Shown one piece after another: positions 23,620 through 36,224 of a DNA stretch of 64,000 nt (positions are counted from its first letter, which is position 1; every line of letters starts with the position of its first letter). The stretch comes from Aspidiotus rigidus (taxonomy: Eukaryota; Arthropoda; Insecta; Hemiptera; Diaspididae), in the NCBI GenBank assembly GCA_035079385.1, contig JAVHKY010000003.1, positions 27,419,501-27,483,500 of the forward strand, read 5' to 3'. A program made the position numbers and the translations under genes. The notes under the pieces were generated by a model. That model did not search any database, was not told where the DNA came from, and saw only the letters and a program-made list of their open reading frames with translations.

Positions 23620-24510
23620 GATCGGCTAGGTCATCGGCAGGCTAATTTGCGTAGTCCCTCATTGTTCTGTGGGATGGAAGAACCGATACTAAGATTTTGG
23701 CCCTCCGTCCGTAACTCAAAGCAAGAGATTGGCAAAAGCCCCTCCTAAATCAAAACGAGAAAATGTGAGCAAATTCTCCTTATGTTGGCCTCTAGGGAGA
23801 ATGTCATCGAAGGGCTTGTCTACTGTTGTATGGTCGCGGAAAAAGGTCCGTGAATGCCCCGTAATGCAGGCAGATGTGTAGAAATTGTCGTTATTTTACG
23901 CAGTAGAGGGAAAGTTATCGAGATGTGAGCTGCTTGTTGTCGACTCGCGGTAGAGATCGCCGAAAACCCTGTCTTTGATTGATGCGGGCGAACGTGAGAA
24001 ATCCGCGTTGTGTCTGCCACTTGGGGGAATGATACGGAGACGCTTCTGTTGTGGACTTGCGGCAAAAGCACCCGCGAGAGTTGCTCCTTGTTTCAAGCGC
24101 TGAAGCAAATGTTACCTATAAGATTATCCTCTGTTATGAGTTAAGGCCCCGCGTACGATAAAAGCAGGCAAGTCCGTGCAGAAATTCTTGTTGTTTTTCA
24201 TGATGGAAGTGTGCTACCAAGAAGATCATACTCTCCCGGCCGTGAGAGGTCAGGTAAAAGCCCCTTGTATGATCAAAGCGGGAAAATGCACGAGAGTTGC
24301 TCGCTCTTTCAAGCGATGAAGGGAAAGTTACCCCCCATGGTGAGCTTGCAGTGAGAGATCGGCTAAAGGCCCTCGTAAGGTAGAGGTGGACAAATGCACA
24401 GGAGTCCGACGATGTCACTGAGACGATCGTCTTCGTTGGTGAGCTCGTGATGAGAGATTAGCCCAAGTCCCGTCTTGGATCAATTCGGGCAAATGTGCGA
24501 AAACACACCC
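23620..24510 (+). repeat. Decayed tandem repeat, period about 100 bp
   Basis: Similar blocks recur: gtgagcttgcagtgagagat at 24341, gtgagctcgtgatgagagat at 24442, and looser versions near 23938, 24050 and 24238. Each is followed by (g)gctaaaggccc-type text and gggcaaatgcacgaga. The last two spacings are about 100 bp. Divergence is high. The block is GC-richer than its flanks. No consistent frame survives, so I treat it as a noncoding satellite relic. Confidence 0.5.
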
Positions 24511-26985
24511 TAATTCAGACGATTTGGTATCACACCTACATATAACCACTTCGTTAAAAAAAAATATGGCTCTATCTTTCTTTCCTGTACGTTTTTTTTT
24601 ATTTTCTCGAAGTCAAATCTTTATTCAAAGTAGTACTACGATACCCAAAAAATATTTTTTGTTGCAGCACATCATTCTTTGTAGGCCAGCTAAGAAATTC
24701 GTGAGTTGAATTTATATAAAGGAAAAAAAATAAAAGGTCGATCGCTGAAAAAAAAAGGTACTTTGAGAGGTACCTAGGTATACTTTTATTGTTATTACCT
24801 ATTGTCCTTCTTTCTTTTTTTTTTCTCTCTCTCTCAAGAACAACCGCATCATAATTATACTGCAATTATTCGTCATAATAATTATGCATAATCAGAGAAA
24901 GAAAACCCGTTTTGCTTTCGTATTATTCGTCGATTAAAACAAATTTCAGTTTTGTGCGGAAAATTTGTATTTTTAAACTGTAATTATAGGATTGGAGGGG
25001 AAAAAAAATGTAACCAAGTTATGTACTCAGTTGAAATCATGCCACGGATAGAGAAGAAAGATGTAATCAAAGAGTGTCAAATTAATTTCATTTCTTAATT
25101 TTCTGGACGACAGTTTTATTCATCATTTTTTATTTTTTTTTTCTCGCCAAAGAAGTCGTTGTGTCTATAGAATTGCGTACGACCATCCTTTTAGTCATTC
25201 TTTAATGGATGTTTAATATTTTCAAATGTATTACATATGGAAAGCCTGATTCTTAGTCGCTAAATAAAAATTGATAACGTACATCATTTTGGCGCGTTTG
25301 CCAATAATAATTAAAAATTCTCGATTAATATTCTTGAGAAAAATTTGTATAAAAATTTAGGGCACGTGGTAATGGCAAAAATACCTATAAAAAGTTTCTG
25401 AAACACGTAAAAGTAGGAATTATCGACTTCCTCGCGCTAAATTCAAGCTGAGATTCAATAAAAATTTGAAGATAAACTTTTAGAGAGACTTTTAATCGAT
25501 CAATTGTAGGCTTGGTTCGGTGCATCTTCTGCTTGTGCGGGTTTTACTGATGTCTATTTCAGACGCCCGAACTCGGAAGCATATTGACGCTTCTGTCCAG
25601 TTGTTGAAATTCCTATTGATTTTGACCTACTCGGATGAAATCGATTTTCATGCTCCTCTTCTCACAATTTCAGTCAGGTTAGAGAGACTATGATTCTTTT
25701 GTTGTTACCAAAGGCGTAGCTAGAATTCCCCTGGTCCAAAACTCGTCTGTTGGTGCTAACATTTTTTCCATTTTTCCTCCCCCGTATTAGGCGACACCCC
25801 TATAGGATACGTTTTGAGGTCACAAAATTGTAGAAATTATTTGTCTCTTTTCTCCTTGATTGCAGCTCGGACGTTTCTTCCGATACGTTCTTATCAACGT
25901 TGAAATTACAATTTATTTGCTGTTTGAACTTGAGCTCGCGGATTACCGTCAAAATTTATTTGCAACTTCATCATTGCAGACGTTTTTAAGCACCCATACA
26001 AGGTGTCGATTTCTTGCAATATTTTCTCCTTTCGTCCGTCCTAAATCGTAAACGTCTATACTCGATGGTCACACATTATGCGGAGTGGAAGACAGTGTAC
26101 ATTTTTTCAACTCGGTGTCTCCCGGTGCCAGGTCAAGATGCTCGAGCTCATAAAAAATTACAGTAGGAATTCCCCGATATCGTCAAACCCGCTGTGGAAG
26201 ATTTAATGAATCGAATTTTTCGAAGATATGGGTTTAACCTGCAGGAGAAATTCGCGTCCGTCCGCTCTTAAACGATGTGGCGAGCGCCGACGACTGTTAT
26301 TCCCCATGGTAAACGCACCGAAGAGGGCATTCATGGGAAAACCGCGACAGAAATCAAGTTTTACTGAATTTACTGTCGAGTGGGCATCCTAATGGCTGAT
26401 GATACGATAGATATTGCTAAAGTCAATAACTTTTTCGCATTGCTTTACATTATACAAACGTATTCGATATTTGTTGGAAGTTCTGTTTACAAAACAAAGT
26501 ACCTATGCGATCGTCGAATATCGCTAAATTAATTGAATACGTTGCCCATACAGAAAGCGATGAAGCCATTCTAACTTTTACAAGTGCGATAAATGAAATC
26601 GACTCTGCTTTCATAAATACGTACTTAGGTCTTTAAAATATTGAACGATTTTCGAACCTGAACCGAAGTCATGGGAGAGATCTACTCGCTCGGTTGAATT
26701 GTGGTCTCCGAGTGGGAAGGGGAGACGGACAATCGTATCCATCTTGCTCAAATTCCCAAAACTGCTAACTTTATATACAAACACTTGAGCACGAAGAAGT
26801 GTTAAATGAATAGATATTCTCAGCATTGCTGTATGGGTAGATGGGGGTTGAGAGGTGTAAACAGAGAAGGGTGTAATTGAGACGGGTCCGTGGCCTGTTC
26901 TGAGACGGGTTAAGATAACTTCTTTGCGTTGGGAGGTACGGATTGAATTAGATCAAAGAATTTGAGTTTTTTTGATAGATCGGAG
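24511..26985. other. AT-rich intergenic stretch
   Basis: No family is recognised. Homopolymer-rich to 25.2 kb, then mixed sequence. Frames at 25860-26051 and 26611-26826 are short and unlike any known protein. Confidence 0.4.
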
Positions 26986-26989
26986 CTTA

Positions 26990-28048
26990 TTGGAGGATAA
27001 GGAGGACTAGAAATCATACCAGGAGGAGAAACAAAGGACGCTTGAGATGAACCCGGTTGCACTAAAACTCGAGGAGCTTGTAAAATTTCACAAAGCGAAC
27101 CGTCCGATGAGACCGCTGGTTAACAGCATTCGATCACCATGCTACAGGACAGCGAAAATCGTGGCCACATTCCTGAAAAAAACTACCAGTTTGCACCCAG
27201 ACGAAGCATCAGAAACAACAGAGAGTTGATTCAGCAACTGGACAAGTTGGAAATCACGAGTAACGACAAGCTGTTATCCTTTGATGTGGCAAACATGCTT
27301 GGTATACCAAAGGAGGAACTTCTCACCCTGCTCAAAAACAACAGATACCATGGGAACCCCGATGGGCCGAACTATGCCAACATAGTGAAAGAGATCTTGA
27401 ACCAGAACCACTGCCACCTTAATAACAGGTTCTACAGTCAAAAAAAGGGACTTGCGATGAGATCACTGCTGTCACCAATACTGGCGGAGATATTCATGAA
27501 TGATATGGAAAACAAGATATTGAAGGGCAGAAAGTTCAGAAACTCGATGAACCACTGGGCGAGATAAGTAGATGATATCCTAATTGTGTGGTCAGGCACT
27601 GATAGAAAGGTGGACCTATCCCTTTCGGAAATGAATGCGACGAATGAGAGCATCAAATTCACAGTGTAAAAAGGCAATGAGACCATCGACTATTTGAACC
27701 TTACACGCACACTGGGGAACAACAGGATAGAACAAAATCTACAGGACTCCGACGCATATAGACACCATCATCCCAAATGACTCCTACCAACACCCCAGGC
27801 ACAAGTTAGCGACAATCCAGAACTACTGCTGTCGAGCAATTTCTGTCCTCAAGAACAACAAAGAGAAGAAGAAAGAGATCGAGATAGTAAATCAGATCGC
27901 AGAAGCCAATGGCTACCATAGAGGTGTGGTGGATGGAGTCTTTGGAAAAATGGAAACAAAGAAGGGAACCCATGATGGCATAGTAAGAAAGTACTCCGGA
28001 TCGATACCATACATAGGAAAATACACAAACAAGGTGATAAAGGCGTTC
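26990..28048 (+). pseudogene. Penelope-like element A, reverse transcriptase part
   Basis: Two frames carry PLE reverse transcriptase blocks in order: KANRPMRPLVNSI (RP.RP.VS block), then NDKLLSFDVANMLGIPKEE, then KKGLAMRSLLSPILAEIFMN, then W-A-R-stop-VDDILIVWSG, the catalytic box in which the usual Tyr codon is TAA. At least one frameshift (near 27180) and several stops show that it is dead. The reading stops at the insertion of element B and resumes at 30609 with the GIY-YIG domain. Confidence 0.85.
28034..28048 (+). repeat. Left target duplication of Penelope-like element B
   Basis: gtgataaaggcgttc, identical to 30609-30623. It marks the insertion point of element B in the coding sequence of element A. 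Confidence 0.9.
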
Positions 28049-30608
28049 TTCTGCGGCGTATTTACAGTTCCTTTTTCTGAAATTTCGGAAGCAACGCCCT
28101 TCATTTTCCTCTCATATTTGGTTTCTTCGTCGGTGTTTAGTGTTGCATTTGAAGCCCAAGTTCGTTAAATTCCGGTTTTATTCCGATTGTAAGATTACGA
28201 CTAAGAAACTGGGAAATTATACGAGGGAGAAGTGGATAAGAACAGAGTAGCGAAGATGGTATGGTAAATTCAATATTACGACTAGATTAAACCTTATGGT
28301 CCATTCGAGACTCTCCGGTATGCTCCTCCCCCTTGAGTTCGATTACTTTATGCTGGGAGTCAATTTGAAGTGTCGGAAGTTTGAGGTGAACTTGAAGGAG
28401 AAGAAGAATAAGAAGTTGTCCTTCCTAATGAAGGTTAATGATGAGGTGGTTGAGGAAGGGTTGAGTGACGGTGTTGTCGTTCATAAATTCCATCCCCCCC
28501 TCATAAATAATGGTCAGGTAGTGTTCAATAGTGACGAAACTGCCCTCCTTGAGAAAGGTTTGAAATTCAGTTTACCTCTCCTCAAGAAGGATGAAACCTC
28601 GGCGAAAGTTGTTGTGGATCTTGCGGTTAAAATTGGTCCTCGTTTTAATACCCACAAAGTTTGTGCCGAATTAGTCCGTAATAACCCTCTCCCTCGCATG
28701 AGTAATAAATTGGGAGGAGTGATTCAAGGTTTGAAGAGGAAGATGAAAGAGGGAGATTTAATCGTCACTAAGGCTGACCAGGAAGGGCAATGCTGTTGTG
28801 GTGATGGAGAAGTCGGCCTATTCCTCTAAGGTCCATGAAGTTCTCCAGCAGTGTGGTGCTAAAGTGAGTGAGGATTTCAGTTTTCCTAGGCACGTTAAAG
28901 AAGTTAGGAGTGTCATCAACAGGAGTGAGGCTATTATCAAAACTCCTGCTTTGAAAAAAGCCCTCCTTGTTCCTAACCCCACACCCCCCCCCCTCCTTTA
29001 CGGGCTGCCCAAAGCGGATAAAAACAATACCCCGATGCGACCCGTTGTTTCTTTTGTCTCCCGCCCCCCGTCTACCTCCTTGCCAAATTCCTGGACCGTT
29101 GGTTCGAAAATACCATTGATTTTGAATCTCCCCATTAGGTCTTGAATTCGGCCTCTTTAACTGACGTTCTGAAGGGTGTAAGTCTTCCCCCGGGAACGAC
29201 CATCTGCTCGTTTGATGTTGTTGGTTTGTTCTCGAATATTCCTAAGGCTGCTACTATCCAGCGTACGGGTGAGCTACTCGTCAAAGCCCATATTCCTCAC
29301 AATGAGCTTCAGGAATTTTTCGATCTTCTGAATATTTGCTGGTCCCCCAACTACTGTAAATTTGAAGGAAAAATTTTTCGAGTTTCCTGATGAAGTAGGG
29401 ATCCCTATTGGATCACCCTTAGGCTCTCTCATCTCCGAAATTTTCATGTCTAAGTTTGAAGTTGACCTCTTTTCCTCGAACCTGGTGTTACTTAATCATA
29501 TTCACTATTGGCACAGGCACGTTGATGACGTTCTATGTACCTGGACTGGTCCTCCAGATCTCCTTGGTGAGTTTCTGAGGTATCTTAATTCCTGGTACCC
29601 TTCCATCAAATTTACGTGGGGTATTTTCCATTAACTTTTTGGATTTATCGATCTCTATAATAGACGGTATCTATAAGTTTGGAATTTACAGGAAAGATAC
29701 TACGACCGATGTTTTAGTCCACGTTGTTTCTTTCGGTCCTGTTGCTCATAAGATGGCTGATTTTCACAGCCTAGTTCACAGACTGACTCGTATTCCTTTG
29801 ATTCAGTCTGCCTTCAAGAAAGAGTTACTCACAATAAAACACCTGGCCAGAGTGAATGGGATCAATGTCGATGTTGACGAGATGGTTCGAAGGAAAGTTA
29901 CGAGGAGCCTTCTTGATTCCACCACCTCCCTCCCCCGAGACACGATCCGTGATCGCCGTTTGCGTTGGATCAGTCTCCCTTTCTTGGGGAAGTTCTCCCT
30001 CCAATTGGGTCGTGCCCTCCACCCGTTTGGCTTCAGACCCGCGTCTTACAACCCTATCACAGTCAAGAGGTTGTTTGTGGGACTGAAGGACCCCATACCT
30101 GTTGATGAGAGGAGTGGTGTTTACAAGTTGGAATGTGGGGATTATGGAGGCTTTTATATTGGTGAGACCAGCCGCCAAATGAAAGTTAGAGTAGCTGAGC
30201 ACCTGAAGTCTTGGAACAAGGGATACTTAGGGGAGTCAGCTTTTGCTGATCATTTAATAAACAGTGGCTACAGCTTCCGCGAGGGATCCGAAAAGCTCCT
30301 CCATAAGGAGAATTCCCATCGTAAGCGCATCGCCCTGGAGCATATAGAGATAATGCGTCATCTAAACACCAACGGCATCCCTGTACTCAACTTGTACATT
30401 CCGGAAGATGACCTGATCGAACTGGTTTATGATTCACGCCGCGATTTCTCGTTTGGACAATCTTAATACCTTGCTCTTCTTTTCTGTTCGTCAGTTGCTC
30501 TCATTTCAGGCTTGAATATGGTTTATTAACCGAAAGCGCTCGTCGTCTTATATTTTTCTGCGGTTTGCATTGTTTACTCTCCCTTCGGAATATTCGTTTT
30601 TCGCGTTT
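28049..30608 (+). mobile_element. Penelope-like element B inserted in element A
   Basis: A 2560-bp insertion bounded by a perfect 15-bp target duplication (28034-28048 and 30609-30623). It has a leader of about 250 bp, a broken RT-plus-GIY-YIG open frame (28296-30466) and a 142-bp 3' tail. The tail is repeated at 18450-18515 and in the hairpin at 6130-6346. The first bases (ttctgcggcgtattta) resemble part of the tail (ttctgcggtttgcattgttt), which may reflect the partial terminal repeats typical of Penelope elements. Confidence 0.85.
28296..30466 (+). pseudogene. Penelope-like RT with GIY-YIG endonuclease, frameshifted
   Basis: The gene product would copy the element RNA and cut target DNA. 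Frame segments 28296-28829, 28798-29145, 29142-29390, 29362-29634 and 29639-30466 together cover a full PLE protein. Blocks in order: GDLIVTKADQEG, LYGLPKADKNNTPMRPVVS, GTTICSFDVVGLFSNIPKAA, GIPIGSPLGSLISEIFMSKF, RHVDDVLCTW (His where Tyr is usual in YVDD), FLDLSISIIDGIY, and the linker to the GIY-YIG nuclease: SGVYKLECGDYGGFYIGETS, arginine in QMKVRVAEHL, and histidine and glutamate in LLHKENSHRKRIALEHIEI. The 275-aa last segment is intact; the front is broken by about four frameshifts. It is younger than element A. Confidence 0.88.
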
Positions 30609-31060
30609 GTGATAAAGGCGTTCAATGGCTACGATGTGAATGTGGGTACATATTCATAATAACCAACCCATGGTGAAGAGAATCAGCAATGACCAGACGG
30701 AAGAGAAGGACAAGGAAAGCTTGAGCGAAGTGTACAAGCTCAGTTGTGAGCAGTGCGAGAGCATCTACATTGGTGAGACTGGGTGAAAGTTTGAGATCAG
30801 GAAAAAGGAGCACAAAATGTTAAGGGAGAAAGAAGATGGCAAGTCACTGTTTGGTAAACACTGTAACGAAGAACACCACAATGGAGAGGGAATGTAGAGA
30901 ATCGCACAAAAAGAAGAAAATTCTGGGAGCAAATGGAGATTGCAAAAGCAAAGAGAAAGAGAACAGGCCTCTTAAACAATGTTATCACGTTTGATAGCGA
31001 AAAATTATTCGGTCTGGTGATTCTATAAGAGAAGAAGAACAGAACGAACAAATAAGGTGG
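30609..31060 (+). pseudogene. Penelope-like element A, GIY-YIG part
   Basis: It starts with the right copy of the target duplication (30609-30623) and continues the frame of element A. The nuclease reads EVYKLSCEQCESIYIGETG, a stop, then KFEIRKKEHKMLREKEDG and GKHCNEEHHN. It is degraded by stops. Downstream, 31060-31380 is probably its 3' UTR; no tail is defined. Confidence 0.82.
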
Positions 31061-31379
31061 AAAGAAACCAGGTAGCCAATAGGAACGCAGTATTTAGGCT
31101 AATACAGTGAACCTATCACTGAATAGTATGTTTTAGCCAATACCATATTATTGTAAGAATAAGTCTCTAAGAGTCAACCAATCACAACAGAGCATTGTTA
31201 TAGCCAATAAGATCACAGTGTTGTAGATTTGTACACTCGAAAAACTTTTTCGATTTTATACACTCGTTAAGTTCCACCTCATCTTCCATCTTTTTCGTTG
31301 GATACCGGAACCCATCGACTTATAGAAACATAGCGCAGTAGACCCTACCGCAAAGCAGTCACTACATTAACTTTCAATA

Positions 31380-31790
31380 ACTGATCCCTCATTTTCTCCA
31401 CCCAGTATGATTTCTGTTCCTCTTTATCCTCTATTACACTCTGATGTATCAAAAATTTCAACTCCGAAGCTAAAGACAGAAACATGTCAAAAATCTCAAA
31501 TTCCTTGATCTACTTCGAACCGCCTTCTCGACACAAAGAAGCCATCCTCATCCATCTCAAAATAGTCCATACTCGACTCACCCACTCATTTCTACACCTC
31601 TTCACGCCGACGATCTATTCGTTCAACACTTCTTCTTTTGCCCAATTCTCGTAAACATCTGACTTCACCATTCTGCCTCTCCTTGCATTACAAAATCCCT
31701 CTCAAACAATCCTAAGAAAATCTCCTATTTCTACAACACCATTGAATTTAAATATTGGCCCACTTCGAGCCAGTCCATAAACCCTAGAGT
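31380..31790 (+). pseudogene. C-terminal fragment of an I/Jockey-type LINE
   Basis: The translation around 31526-31640 gives EPPSRHKEAILIHLKIVHTR followed by LTHSFLHLFTPTIYSFN. It matches the conserved (R)xGHTRLTHSxLL block that precedes the zinc-binding tail of I/Jockey LINEs; the equivalent piece is at 19310-19400. Cysteines of the tail are not readable. Confidence 0.6.
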
Positions 31791-33255
31791 AGTTGCAATC
31801 GGCTCGTTATGAAATAATTTTTCAATTTTTTCCTGATTATCATTCTTAGCAGGTAGAATTTATAGCTAGAAAATTCACTTTTAAGAGTCGTCTTGTTTCA
31901 TACACAGAAATCTGTACATTGTTGATTTTTCTCTGGTTCAAACCCCACTAAAAAAACGGACAGTTTCATAGTAAAGAGGCTCTATAACACGGATTCATAA
32001 AGAAATCGGGAGAGAAGAGAAGAACACAGAGGACAACTCTAGTGTGAGCTCATGGATAGTAGACTTTTTCCTAGCTCTCAAAATTGCAATGAAGCTAAAA
32101 TCTCAAATAAAGATCATCAGCATTACTACAAATCTACAAATCTTCAAATTGCTATTCATCAGGTGCCGTTATTAAAAATTCACGGCATGATATTTTTGAC
32201 AATCAAAACATTCAAAACAGATTTCTATTTTCATCATCAATACCTCTTTGACCTTCTTCTGCATTACTCTACCGCAAAGTGTCGATGTCGACGGAGGAAA
32301 ACAAATTCCTCTTTGAAATAAAATAACTTATACAGAAGCTTTGAAGCTCGTTCACTCGTTAAGTTTATCTGCGCTCTATATAGATGTAAATAATAAATTA
32401 CGTCAATCGTTTCCGCTCGAGAACATTATCATCACACATTTCGAGCTCAGAAATTTGAGACGGTTTCCGTTCTTTTCCCGTATCAATACCGAGTAAATAC
32501 TCTACTAGAGATATACAGGCTTATATACGAGGGACAGAATTTATTTTTCTGTTCAGTTACTAATTTCTCAATGATTTAGGCTGATGATAATTACTCTGAA
32601 AAGAGTAAATAAATACTCGTGATATCAACAAAAAAACGAGATACACGTGCCTATAACGACGATGAAAATTCGTGTAAATAATTTTTAAGACGCCACAGTC
32701 GAGCGACGTCAACCCACCACCATCAAAACTCTGTTAACGAATAAAAAATTGCGCGTTTCATTTGCACAAAGAACGCATATACGTAAAAAAAAACATTGAA
32801 TGGACGTTCATCAAGCGAACCGTTAAATCGATTCTCTATATGCCGCTAATAATCGCGATGCGTTGTGAAAGTAAAAACATGAATGATACTTCCACGAATT
32901 GATATACAAGTTACTAATTAACATGTATACGTAATTAGCCATGAACTTGAATCGTGGTTTTGAATTTGGTAGAACGTATACCTACAAAATTAACCACACA
33001 CACTTGACACCTCAAATCTTATTTTTCTAACTGCGAAAGCTCTAAAATAATGGAACAATTTAGAAAGAAAAAAGTTATCAACTACTTCCACGTTGTAAAA
33101 GTAACAAAAAGAAAAGGAAATTTCCAGAATAGGGAGATCTATCTATTAGTCAGCATATTAACGTCAATATAAGAAGCAGGATTCAAAGCTCGTGGCAGCC
33201 ACTTTTCCACTCTGTAGAGATTACGAAAATTGAGATCGTCTTTTCCAAGTCCCTC
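31791..33255. other. AT-rich stretch before the R1 element
   Basis: No gene, repeat or RNA is recognised. A frame at 32052-32321 has no known relatives that I can see. Confidence 0.4.
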
Positions 33256-33289
33256 TGTTTGTGTATATAAATCGCAAATCGTATGTATT

Positions 33290-35620
33290 TTCATTCTCCA
33301 CACATTCACCACCAAAGAAGAGGAGGGCTGGTAACTGGTGGACCAACAAGATTGCCGAATTGAGAAAAGAGTGCAACCGTCAGCGCCGGATATACCAGCG
33401 TAATAGTGGCCGCGAAGGGGCGCGGGCGGTTGCACCCGAATACCAGCTGGCTCGTAAAAGGCTGAAGAAGGTCATCAAGGACAGCAAGAGTGCTGCATGG
33501 CGAGAGCTATATGAGATGGCAGATGACGACCCATTTGGAAAGCCTTATAAGTTAGTGCTGAAGCTCAAAGGCCTCTCAGCAATGAGCCGAATGGAGCCGG
33601 ATTTTGTGGGTCAAATCATTGATGGCTTGTTCCCACAGCAGCCACCACCAATGGTAACGCTACCAATAGTAGAAGAGGATGGTATATCCCTCCTAGGCAC
33701 CGAGGAGGTTGATGCAGCAGTCAATAGACTGCGGGGTAAGTATTGGAAGGCTCCAGGCCCGGATGAGATTCCAAATCCAGTCTGGAGCGCCATACATTCA
33801 GTTGACCCAGCACTGCTTGTTGATACATTCAATGCGGCAATTGTTGGGGGACTGTTCCCTGTGCGATGGAAGAAAGCCAGGCTAGCGTTGATCGATAAGA
33901 AGGATAAACCACCTGGTCTACCATCCTCTTATCGTCCACTTTGTCTGCTAGACAATGTTGGGAAACTTTGAGAAAGAGTGATGGCCAATCGTTTGGAGAG
34001 CTATCTGAAGGAAAGAGATATAATCTCTGATAGCCAGTACGGTCTTCAAACTGGACGCTGCACATCATATGCTGGGATCCGGCTGAAGAGGATAGCCAAG
34101 TCAGCAATTGATATGCGTCAGTTTTGCGCAGCCGTCAGCCTCGACATAAGAAATGCGTTCAATTCAATTCCACGCAAGATGATATTGGAAGCTCTTGTGA
34201 ACGCAGGAGTGCCCGCATACCTGCTCAGGATGATCAGCAGCTATCTTAGCTGCCGTGAAATCCAAGCAGAGACGTCTGCTGGTACAGTAAAGCGCCCTGT
34301 TTCTTGTGGGGTGCCGCAGGGGTCGGTCCTTGGGCCGCTTTTGTGGTGCGTCGCATTTAACGGAATCTTTAAGGTGAAGCTGCCACCGGGGGTTAAGCTT
34401 ATCTGCTATGCGGATGACACCCTGGTGGTATGCACCGCCGAAACAACTGTAGCGGTGGAGAGCAGGGTAAACCGGGCCCTAGAGGATGTGACGCGTTGGA
34501 TCGAGTCCGCTGGACTTGAACTAGCAGCAAGTAAGACGGATGCCATTTTATTCACGACCCGTCGGAAGTTCAAGCCACCCACCTTTCGCCTGCGAGGTGT
34601 GGAAATTGAAACCAAGAAGCAAATGAAATACCTGGGCATCTGGTTTGACTTAACGCTGAGCTTCAGGCACCATTTCCTGATGGCAGCGGAAAAGGCGGGC
34701 CGGGTAGTTGGATACCTAAGCCGCCTTATGAGGAACCTGGGAGGACCGAGAGAAGCAAGGAGAAGGATCATGATGAGCACCGCCTTGTCGATCCTCCTAT
34801 ATGGTGCGCCAGTATGGGCCGACTGCATGAAGATACCATACCGAAGAAGAGAGATGGTAAAGATCCAACGAAGAGCTGCGCTGAGGTGTCTTAGTGCCTA
34901 CCGCACTGTCTCGACGGAGGCTCTTTGTGTATTAGCACGTTCACCACCAATCGAGCTCCTTGCTGATGAGAGAGCGGTGGTGTTCGAAGCAAAGAAGAGA
35001 ACGACGACCAACCGAGAAGCTTTACGGGTCAAGCAGAAGGCCAGGCGCTCCTTGCTTATAAAGTGGAAAGCAAGAATTGCCCAGAGTGAGCTGGGTACAT
35101 GGACAACCCGTGTGCTAATACGCGACCTTGATGAGTGGATGAACCGACACCATGGTCAGCTGAACTTCCACCTGAGCAGGTGTTAAGCGGCCATGGCTGC
35201 TTCAACAAGTACCTTCACGAGAAGTTGAGGAAAGTTGAGCAGGCAACGTGTTCGCACTGTAACCAAGGGCGGGATGATGGACCACAACACACCTTATTTG
35301 AGTGTGAGGCGTGGAGGCGTGAGCGGGACGAGCTTAGTCGGTCTCTCCAAGAGATTGGGGAAGATGAAGCGAAGCGCTCAACCCGAGTAGCCTGGTACCC
35401 ACCATGCTAGGTTCCGAAGAAGCATGGAACCAGGTGTCTGCATTTGCGGCCACCATCATGAAGAGGAAGATGGACCAGGAATGGAATAGGCAAATTCAGA
35501 ACCACGCTATGGCCTACTCAACACCTGTGTACCATCAACATCCAGATCTGCAGGAAGAAGAGGACCAAGACCTTCCTTGAAGAGAGAAGAAGATGAAGAA
35601 ACTCCAACAGTGACATTGTG
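33290..35620 (+). mobile_element. R1-clade LINE, 5'-truncated, nearly intact RT
   Basis: Encodes the reverse transcriptase ORF2 of an R1-type non-LTR retrotransposon. The endonuclease domain is missing; coding starts near SPPKKRRAGNWWTNKI. RT blocks follow: WKAPGPDEIPNPVW, ARLALIDKKDKPP, SYRPLCLLDNVGKL, then a TGA at 33969-33971, then ERVMANRLESYL, QYGLQTGRCTSYAG, FCAAVSLDIRNAFNSIP, CGVPQGSVLGPLLWC and LICYADDTLVV (catalytic DD), SKTDAILFTTRR and MKYLGIWFD. The C-terminal zinc motif CSHCNQGRDDGPQHTLFEC lies in another frame (35135-35410), so there is one frameshift near 35160. With a single stop and a single frameshift the copy is young. 35411-35620 is the remaining tail; no poly(A) is seen. 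Confidence 0.85.
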
Positions 35621-36224
35621 TAGTGTGGTGGTGTTTGTTGTTGTGAGTGTTCTTATGTTTTTGTGCGTGCCAGGGGGGCACTGCAGCTTGGCGGTTGCCA
35701 AAGCAAGTTGGCAGTTGCCGAGTAGAAGAGGGGGTTCGCCAAGGAGATTCCTCCTTCACTGAAGTTATACCCGAAAGGGTCGATTCCGGTGTTGGAGGAA
35801 ACAATATTAAATGCATACGCAACTCGCACCTACTCCAATATGGATGACGGGCGGTGCTGCACATGCGACACACAAGCGATCTCCGCACATTCAAAGTTCA
35901 CCACCGTCGATATGCCTGGAATGTTGGCAACATTCTTATACAAGTGCATCAAGGCTATAGGATCCATTAATGATATCACCTTTGCTTCAGAGAGTCTAGT
36001 CTGACGAATAAAAGATTAGGTCAGGCATATTCTGGGAACAACTATCGGTACACCATCTTTTCCATCCATGGGAAAGTTGAGGTCATAGCTCCATAAAAGC
36101 TGGTAAAAAAATGGGCTGTCAGAAAGCTTAGCTATCTCGCTCTTATATGGGACCGAGGGCAAGAGCAAGAAGAAAATGCAGAAGTGACAGCAGAGAGAAT
36201 GAGAAAGACTGTTAGCCATGCCCA
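35621..36224. other. Spacer between the two R1 copies
   Basis: It may hold the 3' UTR of the first copy and the N-terminal remnant of the second. A short VEEGVRQGDSSFTEVIPE near 35715-35770 recalls the GVRQGD block of other RTs but stands alone, so I do not call a gene. Confidence 0.35.

Noticed and set aside
34406..34828. 140-aa minus-strand frame within the R1 element
   Set aside because: Antisense shadow of the conserved reverse transcriptase frame.
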